From positions 1,914,001 to 1,978,000 of the forward strand of contig NZ_CP027668.1 of assembly GCF_003008515.1 (NCBI RefSeq): a stretch of DNA of 64,000 bases, written 5' to 3'. A program made the translations under genes and the position numbers. Position 1 is the first letter of the stretch. Each line of letters opens with the position of its first letter. Source of the DNA: Phreatobacter cathodiphilus. Lineage in GTDB: Bacteria > Pseudomonadota > Alphaproteobacteria > Rhizobiales > Phreatobacteraceae. The notes under the pieces are model-generated. The model saw nothing but the letters and a program-made list of their open reading frames with translations. It had not been told where the DNA came from and made no database searches. This document shows, piece after piece, positions 18,298 through 26,231 of the stretch.

Positions 18298-18711
18298 TCA
18301 GAGCAGCCCCAGCTCTGCCAGTTCCTTCGCCAGCTCCGGCGGCATTCCCTTGGTGGCGCCGGAATCGAGGTCCGGCGGCGCATCCGCGGCGGCGAGATAG
18401 CGCCAGCCCTGGAACGGCCCCTTGCGGCGGGGCTGCACCCGGTGGATGACCGGCTCGAGGATGAGGTCGCAGCGCGAAATGCCCTCGCCGTCGGTGAAGG
18501 GGCGCACGCCCAGCAGCTTCTGGCGGCAGAGCACCTGCCCCTTGATCACCCAGTAGAGCGAGCCCTCGCCGATGATCTCGCCGGCCCGCTTCGGCTGCAT
18601 CCGGGTGGTGTGGACCTGCTCGCCGAAGCTCTTGATGCGCCAGTCGACCCATTGCTGCAAATCCTCGACGGAGTCGGCGCCGACGCAGAGCTTGATGAGG
18701 TGCAGGGTCAT
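18298..18711 (-). CDS. DUF1489 family protein
   Basis: This 137-residue cytoplasmic protein fits DUF1489: it starts MTLHLIKLCVGADSVEDLQQW, continues with TTRMQPKRAGEI and SLYWVIKGQVLCRQKLLGV, and ends with WRYLAAADAPPDL. The family is confined largely to alphaproteobacteria, and its role is unknown. It is convergent with panC, with nine bases between the stops. Confidence 0.88.
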   Translation of the reverse strand: MTLHLIKLCVGADSVEDLQQWVDWRIKSFGEQVHTTRMQPKRAGEIIGEGSLYWVIKGQVLCRQKLLGVRPFTDGEGISRCDLILEPVIHRVQPRRKGPFQGWRYLAAADAPPDLDSGATKGMPPELAKELAELGLL

Positions 18712-18757
18712 GTCGGCAATCTAGCGCGGTGGGTGCGCCGCCCCAAGGGCCGCGGCG

Positions 18758-19141
18758 TCAGCGGCTGGGGACAAAGGGCAGCGGCCGGAGCGCCAGCGCC
18801 ATGCAGAGGTCGGTGCGCCAGACGCGCCCGTCCCGCCGCGCCGCGACGATCACCCGCTGCGGCACCCGGAACGACACGCCGCAGGCCGCCGCGCTCGCCG
18901 GCGTCAGCAGGGTGATGGAGGTGAGGTCCGGGCCCTTCTCCAGCCGCTGCACGTCGATGGTCGCCTGCACCTGGCCGCGCGCCACGGTGACCGCCGCCAC
19001 CGTGCCCTCGAAGACGATGTCGGCGCGCTGCACGATCTCGGCGCGGGAGAAGTTGAAGCACTGGCAGGCGGAGGCGTGGGTGGCGGCGAGCAAGGCCGCG
19101 AGGGCGAGGAAGGCCACTCCGTAACGCCAAGAAGACTGCAA
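18758..19141 (-). CDS. Small secreted TIMP/netrin-like protein
   Basis: A signal peptide core (VAFLALAALLAATHASA) precedes a mature part that starts CQCF and contains ADIVFEGTV, ACGVSF and a final DLC. The mature N-terminal CxC plus two more cysteines resembles the bacterial tissue-inhibitor-of-metalloproteinase (NTR-fold) proteins. That assignment is by pattern, not certain. The start is unclear: no ATG gives a sensible signal peptide, and the chosen TTG at 19141 (127 residues) falls inside the end of repeat element B. The open frame continues through that repeat to 19285. The real 5' end may have been replaced by the repeat. Confidence 0.6.
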   Translation of the reverse strand: MQSSWRYGVAFLALAALLAATHASACQCFNFSRAEIVQRADIVFEGTVAAVTVARGQVQATIDVQRLEKGPDLTSITLLTPASAAACGVSFRVPQRVIVAARRDGRVWRTDLCMALALRPLPFVPSR

Positions 19142-19391
19142 GCGGGCAAGTGAGTCCTTCGAGGCGCGGCTCCGGACGATGCTGGACGCATCGCCGGGGC
19201 CTCGCACCTCAGGATGAAGAGGAGGGAGACTTGCACCATCCGGGCTGGACGCGCGGCGCCGACGCCTCATCCACACAGATGCCATGCACTCCCCTCCTCA
19301 TCCTGAGGTGCGAGCCCTGGCGAGACGCGAACGCATCCCGCGTTCGCTCGATGATGGGGCGAGCCTCGAAGGACGCACTTGGGCGGTGCAG
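19136..19391. repeat. REP-like inverted pair, locus B
   Basis: The left copy is 19136-19222 and the right copy, in reverse, is 19295-19391. Both contain the outer block (GTCCTTCGAGGCG or its complement, and CTCGCACCTCAGGATGA or its complement), with about 72 bases between. The left copy overlaps the 5' end of the TIMP-like gene. The pair occupies nearly all of the 277-base gap to mccA. Confidence 0.85.
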
Positions 19392-19418
19392 GGCGCTCGC
19401 CGACCAGAATCACCGCCC

Positions 19419-21467
19419 TCACGCCGCCTGCGCCTCGGCCGCCTCGATGGAGGCCACCGGCGCGCCCTCGGCCACCTGCTCGCCGGCCAGCACCGCCACC
19501 ATGGTGACCGTGCCGTCGGAGGGTGCCACCAGCGTGTGCTCCATCTTCATCGCCTCGATGACGGCGATGCGGTCGCCCTTGGCCACCTGCTGTCCCGCCT
19601 CGACGAAGACCTGCACGACCTTGCCGTGCATCGGCGCCTTCACCGACCCGCCGCCGTCGAGATGGTCGAGGTCGACATCGAGCGGATCGAAGGCGCGAAC
19701 CTCGGTCTGGCGGCCGTTACGGATGACGAAGACGCGGTCACCTGCGGATACGAGCTTGGAGTCACAGGGATAGGACACCTTGTCGCCCGCATAGATGAAG
19801 TCGAAGAGCGGGCCGAAGCCATATAGCGTCGGCGCGGCGGGGGTAACCGGAGCACCAGTCCCGAACACCACGGCGGGACCCGATTGCGACCACGTCACAA
19901 CTGCATTCTGGGTTTCGCTGTCAACGACGACGGCCAACTTGCGCTTCCAGGGATCGTTGGAAAGCAGAAATCCGTCCGCATGAGCCGGTTCCCAAGGGCT
20001 CTCTCGAAAGTCGATGCCCGTCTGATTCAATCGCTTGAGGTCGCCCTGAATCAGCCGCAACACCCCCACAGCCGCCGCCCTCGCATCCATCGGCTGCGGC
20101 ACCGCCCCCAACGCCTCGACGTTCCGGTCGATGAAACCCGTGTCGAAATCCCCCTCGCGAAATCCCTGCGCCTCGGTCAGCGCCTTCAGGAACCGCACAT
20201 TGGTGCGCGGACCCGCCACCACCGTCGCGGCCAGCGCCGCACCCAGCCGGTCCAGCGCCTCGTCGCGGGTCGCGCCATGGGCGATGATTTTCGCGATCAT
20301 CGGGTCGTAGTAGGGGGAGACCTCCGCGCCCTCTTCCACGCCCGTATCGATGCGCACACCCTCCGCCGAACCGAACTCCAGCGCGTGCAGCTTGCCGGTC
20401 GAGGGCAGGAAGCCCTTTTCCGGGTCCTCGGCATAGAGCCGCGCCTCCACCGCATGGCCTTCGATGGAAAGGTTCTCCTGCAAGAGCGGCAGCCGCTCCC
20501 CCGAGGCCACCCGGAGCTGCCACTCCACCAGATCCTGCCCGGTAATCGACTCGGTGACCGGGTGTTCCACCTGCAGGCGGGTGTTCATCTCCATGAACCA
20601 GAACCGGTCGGGCTGCAGCCCCTGCGACCCGTCGGCGATGAACTCCACCGTTCCCGCGCCGACATAGCCGACCGCCTTTGCCGCCTCCACCGCCGCGCGA
20701 CCCATGGCCTCGCGCATCGCGGCGGGCATGCCGGGGGCCGGGGCCTCCTCGATCACCTTCTGATGGCGGCGCTGCAGCGAGCAGTCGCGCTCGAACAGGT
20801 GGACGACGTTCCCATGGCTGTCGCCGAAGACCTGGATCTCGATATGGCGGGGCGACAGCACGTATTTCTCGATCAGCACCCGCGGATCGCCGAACGCTCC
20901 TTGAGCCTCGCGCTGAGCAGAGGCAAGCGCTTCATCAAAATCTACTGCCTTGTCGACGCGCTTCATGCCCTTGCCGCCGCCGCCGGCGACCGCCTTGATG
21001 AGCACGGGGTAGCCGATCTCGTAGGCCTTCTCCTTCAGGAATTTCGGCTCCTGGTTGGCGCCGTGATAGCCCGGCACCACCGGCACGCCGGCCTTCTGCA
21101 TCAGGGCTTTCGCGCCGTCCTTCAGGCCCATGGCGCGGATGGCCGAGGCGGGCGGGCCGACGAAGACGATGCCGGCCTCGGCGCAGGCCTCGGCGAATTC
21201 GGCGCGCTCGGAGAGAAAGCCGTAGCCCGGATGGATCGCCTCGGCCTTCGCCTGTTTCGCCACGGCGATGATCTTCTCGATGACGAGGTAGCTCTCCCGC
21301 GCCGCCGCCGGGCCGATGCAATAGGCCTCGTCGGCCATGCGCACGTGCATCGCGCCAGCATCCGCCTCCGAATAGACCGCAATCGTCCTCAGGCCCAGGC
21401 GCTTCGCCGTCTTCATGACGCGGACGGCGATCTCGCCGCGGTTGGCGATGAGAACGGAGGACAGCAT
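19419..21467 (-). CDS. mccA: 3-methylcrotonyl-CoA carboxylase, biotin-carrying alpha subunit
   Basis: This 682-residue subunit has a biotin carboxylase half (LIANRGEIAVRVMKTAKRLG, HPGYGFLSE, AVAGGGGKGMK, FMEMNTRLQVEHPVTE), a middle BT domain and a C-terminal biotin carrier with Lys641 in EAMKMEH. It carboxylates its own biotin with ATP and bicarbonate, and the beta subunit transfers it to 3-methylcrotonyl-CoA in leucine breakdown. Assignment to MCC rather than acetyl- or propionyl-CoA carboxylase rests on sequence pattern and on the MCC-like beta subunit at 26232-27839. The two are unusually about 5 kb apart. Confidence 0.88.
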   Translation of the reverse strand: MLSSVLIANRGEIAVRVMKTAKRLGLRTIAVYSEADAGAMHVRMADEAYCIGPAAARESYLVIEKIIAVAKQAKAEAIHPGYGFLSERAEFAEACAEAGIVFVGPPASAIRAMGLKDGAKALMQKAGVPVVPGYHGANQEPKFLKEKAYEIGYPVLIKAVAGGGGKGMKRVDKAVDFDEALASAQREAQGAFGDPRVLIEKYVLSPRHIEIQVFGDSHGNVVHLFERDCSLQRRHQKVIEEAPAPGMPAAMREAMGRAAVEAAKAVGYVGAGTVEFIADGSQGLQPDRFWFMEMNTRLQVEHPVTESITGQDLVEWQLRVASGERLPLLQENLSIEGHAVEARLYAEDPEKGFLPSTGKLHALEFGSAEGVRIDTGVEEGAEVSPYYDPMIAKIIAHGATRDEALDRLGAALAATVVAGPRTNVRFLKALTEAQGFREGDFDTGFIDRNVEALGAVPQPMDARAAAVGVLRLIQGDLKRLNQTGIDFRESPWEPAHADGFLLSNDPWKRKLAVVVDSETQNAVVTWSQSGPAVVFGTGAPVTPAAPTLYGFGPLFDFIYAGDKVSYPCDSKLVSAGDRVFVIRNGRQTEVRAFDPLDVDLDHLDGGGSVKAPMHGKVVQVFVEAGQQVAKGDRIAVIEAMKMEHTLVAPSDGTVTMVAVLAGEQVAEGAPVASIEAAEAQAA

Positions 21468-21570
21468 GAAACACCCGCAATCTGACCAGTGATCGGACGA
21501 CGAGGCTAGCCGCTTCGCGGCCTTGGGCCAATGCGTCGGATGGTCGGGACAACCCTGGTTGCAGACCCTC

Positions 21571-21601
21571 TTGCAAATAACTTAAAGTTGCATTCTATAA
21601 T
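21571..21601 (+). promoter_or_regulatory. Candidate sigma-70 promoter of the peroxidase gene
   Basis: TTGCAA (21571-21576) and a perfect TATAAT (21596-21601) with 19-base spacing lie in an AT-rich stretch upstream of the peroxidase, giving a leader of about 120 bases. A consensus -10 is rare in this GC-rich window. The spacing is slightly long. The rest of the mccA-peroxidase divergent gap (21468-21728) shows nothing else clear. Confidence 0.55.
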
Positions 21602-21728
21602 GGCGCTATCCCTGGTTTGAGCAACCGACGACACTGGCCTTTCGCGTGCGGCAGCGCGCGAGCGGCTGGCTGCCTCTGTCCATCAGGGCCATCGAGCCGC
21701 CTTTCCGCCTGTGTTCCGGAGATGACCC

Positions 21729-23264
21729 ATGACCATCCAGCATGGCCTGCCCGGTCGCCAGCCGACCCCGCTCTCCCTGCAATCGCCCGCCAATACCGAC
21801 CCCGGCCTGTTCGGCCGGATGTTCGAAGGCCTGCCACCGCTGACCGCCTCGGACGATGCGCTCGAGGCACTGGCCAACGCCATGAAGGATGCCGATCCCC
21901 GCAGTCCCGGCGGCAATTCCAAGATTCCCGCCGGCATCACCTATTTCGGCCAGTTCATCGACCACGACGTCACCCTCGACGTGACGCCGCTCGCCGAGAA
22001 GCGCGCCGACAGGAGTGGCAAGACCAATTTCCGCACGCCGCGTGTCGATCTCGACAGCCTCTACGGGCTCGGTCCCGACGTCATGCCGCATCTCTATCAC
22101 CGCGAGCAGAAGCTCGGCTTCATCGGCAACAAGTTCGTGCTCGGCCTGGCCACGGAAAGCGACAAGCTGATCACACCGGGGACATTTCCGGACATCGAAG
22201 GCGGTGACCTGCCTCGCGGTCCCGAAGGCCATGCCCTGATCGGCGATCCGCGCAACGACGAGAACCTGATCGTCGCGCAGACCCATCTCGCCTTCCTCAA
22301 GTTCCACAACCACGTCGTCGACAAGCTGCGCGGAACCGTGGCGGACGACCGCCTCTTCCTGGAGGCCCGCCGCACCGTGACGTGGCACTACCAGTGGATG
22401 GTCCTGCACGAATTCCTGGAACTGCTGACCGGCGAACCCGGGATCACCGCCCGCATTCTGAACGAGGGGCGGAAGTTCTACCGGTTCCGGTCACGGCCCT
22501 TCATGCCGGTGGAGTTTTCCGCCGCCGCCTACCGCTTCGGGCACAGCATGATCCGCGAGGGCTACAGCCACAATATCGTCTTCCGGCCGGGCGGCGCCAC
22601 GGTGGCAACCCTGCCGCTCCTGTTCCACTTCACCGCCAAGTCCGGCGGTATCGGTGGGCGCATCCTCTTCGAAGGCCCGTTCCCGGCGGGCCTGCCCGGC
22701 ATGGCGACCCTTCCCAGCAACTGGGTGATCGACTGGCGCCGCTTCCACGAGCTCGGCACCCCCAAGGGCACGCCGAACTTCGAGTTCAACGTCGCCCGCA
22801 AGATCGACCCGTTCCTCATTCCGACGCTCCACACGCTGCCCGGCTTCCCGGCCGGGCGCGAGGGCAATCTGGCGTTCCGCAACCTCAAGCGCGGCGTGCT
22901 GCTCGGCCTGCCCTCGGGGCAGACGATCGCCGCCCACATGAAGGTGAAGCCGCTCACCAAGGCGCAGCTCTCCTCCGGGCCGGACGGTGCGGTCGCCGCC
23001 GCCAACCGCCTGATCGACCACACGCCGCTCTGGTACTACATCCTGAAAGAGGCCGAACAGCTCGGCAGGGGCGAGCATCTCGGACCCGTCGGCAAGACCA
23101 TCGTCGCGGAGGTCTTCGTCGGCCTCGTCGCCGGCGATCCGCAGTCCTACCTCTCGGCGACGCCGCAATGGACCCCTTCCGGCATCGGCCCCGTCGATGG
23201 GCGTTTCACCTTCGCTGATCTCCTGAGCGTGGTCGGCGACATCAATCCCCTCGGCGACGGCTGA
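21729..23264 (+). CDS. Animal-type heme peroxidase (peroxidase-cyclooxygenase superfamily)
   Basis: This 511-residue protein carries the hallmark blocks of animal heme peroxidases: distal histidine His79 in YFGQFIDHDVTLD, GDPRNDENLIVAQTHLAFLKFHN, and proximal histidine His272 in EFSAAAYRFGHSMI. Such enzymes use hydrogen peroxide to oxidise halides or phenolic substrates. It has no signal peptide and no C-terminal repeats that would mark type I export, so it may be cytoplasmic or use another route. GGAG precedes the start. Bacterial members are patchily distributed and often transferred between lineages, but composition here does not clearly differ from the neighbours. Confidence 0.9.
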   Translation: MTIQHGLPGRQPTPLSLQSPANTDPGLFGRMFEGLPPLTASDDALEALANAMKDADPRSPGGNSKIPAGITYFGQFIDHDVTLDVTPLAEKRADRSGKTNFRTPRVDLDSLYGLGPDVMPHLYHREQKLGFIGNKFVLGLATESDKLITPGTFPDIEGGDLPRGPEGHALIGDPRNDENLIVAQTHLAFLKFHNHVVDKLRGTVADDRLFLEARRTVTWHYQWMVLHEFLELLTGEPGITARILNEGRKFYRFRSRPFMPVEFSAAAYRFGHSMIREGYSHNIVFRPGGATVATLPLLFHFTAKSGGIGGRILFEGPFPAGLPGMATLPSNWVIDWRRFHELGTPKGTPNFEFNVARKIDPFLIPTLHTLPGFPAGREGNLAFRNLKRGVLLGLPSGQTIAAHMKVKPLTKAQLSSGPDGAVAAANRLIDHTPLWYYILKEAEQLGRGEHLGPVGKTIVAEVFVGLVAGDPQSYLSATPQWTPSGIGPVDGRFTFADLLSVVGDINPLGDG

Positions 23265-23360
23265 GGCCGGAGACGGATCGCATGGCGCTTGCGCGCGCCG
23301 CGCATCTTGGCAAAGCACCCGGGCCGGGCCGAAGGTGGCGCGAATGCCACCGGGTGCCCC

Positions 23361-24758
23361 ATGCCACATCTCGCCGACCTTTCCGCCGCCGCCCTGTCCG
23401 AAGCCTATGCGGCGAAGAGCCTTTCGCCGGTTGAGGTGACGCGCGCCGTCCTCGCCCGTATCGAGGCCTGCGAGCCCGCGCTCAACGCCATGTACATCGT
23501 CTCGTCGGACGCCGCGCTGGCGGCGGCGAAGGCGGCGGAGACGCGCTGGGCCGCGGGCGCGCCGCTCTCCGCCCTCGACGGCGTGCCGGTGACGGTGAAG
23601 GAAAACATCGGCACGAAGGGCGACCCTGCCCCCATCGGCGTGCCCATCGCCGACATGACCCCGCGGGCGGAGGACACGCCGGTACCCGCGCGCCTGCGCG
23701 AGGCCGGCTGCGTCATCCTCGGCAAGACCACCATGCCGGATTTCGGCATGATGTCCTCGGGGCTCTCCTCGCTGCACGGCGTCACCCGCAACCCCTGGGA
23801 CCTGACGAAGAATCCCGCAGGCTCGTCCTCCGGCGCCGGCGCCGCGGCGGCGGCCGGCTATGGTCCGCTGCATATCGGCACCGACATCGGCGGCTCGATC
23901 CGCCTGCCGGCCGCCCATTGCGGCCTGTTCGGGCTCAAACCCTCCTATGGCCGCGTGCCGATCCACCCGCCCTTCCTCGGCCGCGTCGCAGGACCCATGA
24001 CCCGCACGGTGGAGGATGGCGCGCTGCTGATGAACGTCATTTCGCGGCCCGACCCGCGCGACTATGCGAGCCTCCCCTATGACGGCCAGGACTTCGCGGC
24101 GGACCTCGGCGGCCTCGACCTCAAGGGCCTGAAGGTCGGCGTCATGACGGCCATGCCGGCGGGCCTGCCCGCCGATCCCGCCATCGTCGGGGCGGTGGAG
24201 GCGGCGGCGGCGGCGCTCGCGGCGGAGGGCGCCATCGTCACGCCGGTCGCGGGCTATCTCACCGAAGCCATGCTCGACGGCATCTGCCGCTTCTTCGAGG
24301 CCCGCTCTTATGGCGACGTGGCGCGGCTCTCGGCAGCCGAGAAGGCGCGCGTCCTGCCCTATATCGTCGAGTGGGCGACCTGGCGCGCCGGCGCCTTCAC
24401 CGGCGACGACGTCATGAGCGGCTTCCTCGCCGTACAGGCCATGCGCGAGGCCGCCACGAAGGCGATCCAGGGTTTTGATGTCCTGCTCTCGCCCTGCACC
24501 TGCCCGGTGAACTATGCGGCCGAGGCCCACTCCCCCACCGACGACCCGCGCCGGGCGCTGGAGCACATCCCCTTCACCGTGGCGCAGAATTTCTCCGAAC
24601 AGCCGGCGGCGAGCGTCAACTGGGGCTATGACGCGACGGGCTTCCCCATCGGCGTGCAGGTCACCGGCCACCGGTTCGACGACGCGGGGGTGATGCGGCT
24701 CTGTGCGGCGATGGAGAAGCTCAGGCCGGCGCAGAAGGCCTGGCCGGTGGTCGCCTAG
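23361..24758 (+). CDS. Amidase (amidase-signature family)
   Basis: This 465-residue cytoplasmic hydrolase has the Ser-cisSer-Lys triad: the lysine in GVPVTVKENIG (about residue 80) and the glycine/serine-rich signature NPAGSSSGAGAAAAAGYG with GTDIGGSIRLPA. Family members cleave amides or act in GatA; the lack of gatC and gatB next door and the 465-residue length favour a general amidase. Substrate is unknown. MPHLADLS is the preferred start, and the reading frame extends 72 bases further without a better site. Possibly co-transcribed with the peroxidase (96-base gap). Confidence 0.9.
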   Translation: MPHLADLSAAALSEAYAAKSLSPVEVTRAVLARIEACEPALNAMYIVSSDAALAAAKAAETRWAAGAPLSALDGVPVTVKENIGTKGDPAPIGVPIADMTPRAEDTPVPARLREAGCVILGKTTMPDFGMMSSGLSSLHGVTRNPWDLTKNPAGSSSGAGAAAAAGYGPLHIGTDIGGSIRLPAAHCGLFGLKPSYGRVPIHPPFLGRVAGPMTRTVEDGALLMNVISRPDPRDYASLPYDGQDFAADLGGLDLKGLKVGVMTAMPAGLPADPAIVGAVEAAAAALAAEGAIVTPVAGYLTEAMLDGICRFFEARSYGDVARLSAAEKARVLPYIVEWATWRAGAFTGDDVMSGFLAVQAMREAATKAIQGFDVLLSPCTCPVNYAAEAHSPTDDPRRALEHIPFTVAQNFSEQPAASVNWGYDATGFPIGVQVTGHRFDDAGVMRLCAAMEKLRPAQKAWPVVA

Positions 24759-24775
24759 ATCGGCGCGTCTGCGCC

Positions 24776-25018
24776 CTGCATGACCCAAGTGCGTCGTTCG
24801 AAGCTCGTCGCCGGCCGATGCTGTCGCATCGCCGGGCCTCGCACCTCAGGATGAGGGGGATCGGGACTGGCATCAGCGTCGAAAGGGATGGCCCGCATGC
24901 CCTCAACAGGCCGTCCGGCCGGATGCAATTCACGCCCCTCCTCATCCTGAGGTGCGAGCCGCTGCGATGCGCAGCATCGCAGAAGGCGAGCCTCGAAGGA
25001 CGCACTTGCGTCGTGCAA
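24776..25018. repeat. REP-like inverted pair, locus C
   Basis: The left copy (24776-24857) and reverse copy (24938-25018) are the best-preserved of the family, each with an inner stem (CGATG..CATCG and GCGATGC/GCATCGC) and outer blocks. The spacer is about 80 bases. The pair fills the 300-base gap between the amidase and GIY-YIG genes, where I see nothing else. Confidence 0.88.
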
Positions 25019-25058
25019 GCAGATTGCCCCCGAGCGCATCTGCCGCGATGATCGCCTC

Positions 25059-25355
25059 ATGCGCGCCTTCGTCTACATCCTGCGCTGTTCCGACGGGTCC
25101 TCCTATGTCGGCTCGACCCGCGGAGAGGATGTGGCGAGGCGCCTGTCCGAGCATCAGCAGGGTCTCCATGACGGCTATACGGCCGCGCGGCTGCCGGTGA
25201 CGCTTGTCTGGTCCGGCGCGTTCGACCGCATCATCGACGCCATCGCCTTCGAGCGACAGTTGAAGGGCTGGAGCCGCGCCAAGAAAGAGGCGGTGATCCG
25301 GGGGGAGTGGGACCGGCTGCCTGACCTCGCTTCCCGTCTGGGACGCTCCTCCTGA
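25059..25355 (+). CDS. GIY-YIG nuclease-domain protein (YhbQ-like)
   Basis: This 98-residue protein is a single GIY-YIG module: FVYILRCSDGSSYVGSTRGEDVARRLSEHQ contains the two signature strands and the catalytic arginine and glutamate region, and YTAARLPVTLVW with AFERQLKGWSRAKKEAVI completes the domain. Stand-alone members are widespread small nuclease-like proteins of poorly known role, possibly in DNA repair. It converges with the SDR gene, 14 bases away. Confidence 0.88.
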   Translation: MRAFVYILRCSDGSSYVGSTRGEDVARRLSEHQQGLHDGYTAARLPVTLVWSGAFDRIIDAIAFERQLKGWSRAKKEAVIRGEWDRLPDLASRLGRSS

Positions 25356-25369
25356 GGGCGCATCTCCCC

Positions 25370-26098
25370 TCAGATCGGCGCCACGCCCACCGTCATCCCG
25401 CCGCACACGTACAGCACCTGCCCCGTCACGAAGCTCGCGCCCTCCGACAGGAAGAAATCGGCGGCGTGGGCGATGTCCTCGGGCTGCCCGAGCCGCTGCA
25501 CCGGCACGCCGCGGATGATCGCCTGGGTGCGCGGCGAATTGTGCGGATTGGCCGACTTGAACAGCTCCGTCTCGATCGGCCCGGGACCGATGGCGTTCAC
25601 CGTGATCCCATGCGGCGCGAGCTCCAGCGCCCAGGTGCGGGTGAGGCCGATGACCCCCGCCTTGGTGGCGGAATAGGCGGTGCGCAGCTCCTTGCCGAGC
25701 GCCGCCCGGCTGGAAATGGTGACGATCCGCCCCTGCCCCGCCGCCTTCATGGCCGGCAGCGCCGCCTGCGCGGCGAGGATGCAGGCGCGCAGGTTGATGG
25801 CGACGACCCTGTCGAAATCCTCCAGCGTCGTCTCCTCCAGCGTCGCGGGGGCGGCGATGCCGGCATTGTTGACGAGCCAGAGGATGGCGTTTGTGGCGGT
25901 GATGGCGGCCAGCGCTGCTTGAGTCGCCGCGAGGTCGGTGAGGTCGCACTGGACGAAGCGCGCGGCGGAGGACTCAGCCGGGGCCTCGCGATCGAGAATG
26001 ACCACGGAAAGCCCGCGTGCCAGCAGCTTTTTCACGATGGCCGCGCCGATGCCGCGGGAGCCGCCGGTGACCAAGGCGGCGGGTTCAGGGGTGCTCAT
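25370..26098 (-). CDS. Short-chain dehydrogenase/reductase
   Basis: This is a 242-residue classical SDR of the FabG-like type. The cofactor motif is TGGSRGIGAAI near the N-terminus, then NNAG at about residue 90, catalytic Ser in TISSRAAL, YSATK and a C-terminal PEDIAHAADFFLSEGASFVTGQ. The D at the end of the second strand (ILDRE) suggests NAD(H). It lies 133 bases downstream of mccB on the same strand and may belong to that transcript. Substrate unknown. Confidence 0.9.
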   Translation of the reverse strand: MSTPEPAALVTGGSRGIGAAIVKKLLARGLSVVILDREAPAESSAARFVQCDLTDLAATQAALAAITATNAILWLVNNAGIAAPATLEETTLEDFDRVVAINLRACILAAQAALPAMKAAGQGRIVTISSRAALGKELRTAYSATKAGVIGLTRTWALELAPHGITVNAIGPGPIETELFKSANPHNSPRTQAIIRGVPVQRLGQPEDIAHAADFFLSEGASFVTGQVLYVCGGMTVGVAPI

Positions 26099-26231
26099 GC
26101 GTTTCGTCCCTCATGCGGGCCGTTCGCCGGCCCTTGTGGGGACGAGACTAGCCGGCTCCCAGCGGATCAGGCGAGCGGCTGCGCTGCATGGCGCGAGTGC
26201 GTCCTGAAAAACGCCGCGCGATGGCCCTCGA

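Noticed and set aside
26197-26215. Another copy of the REP-like element near mccB
   Set aside because: Only about 10 bases match, which is too short to support.
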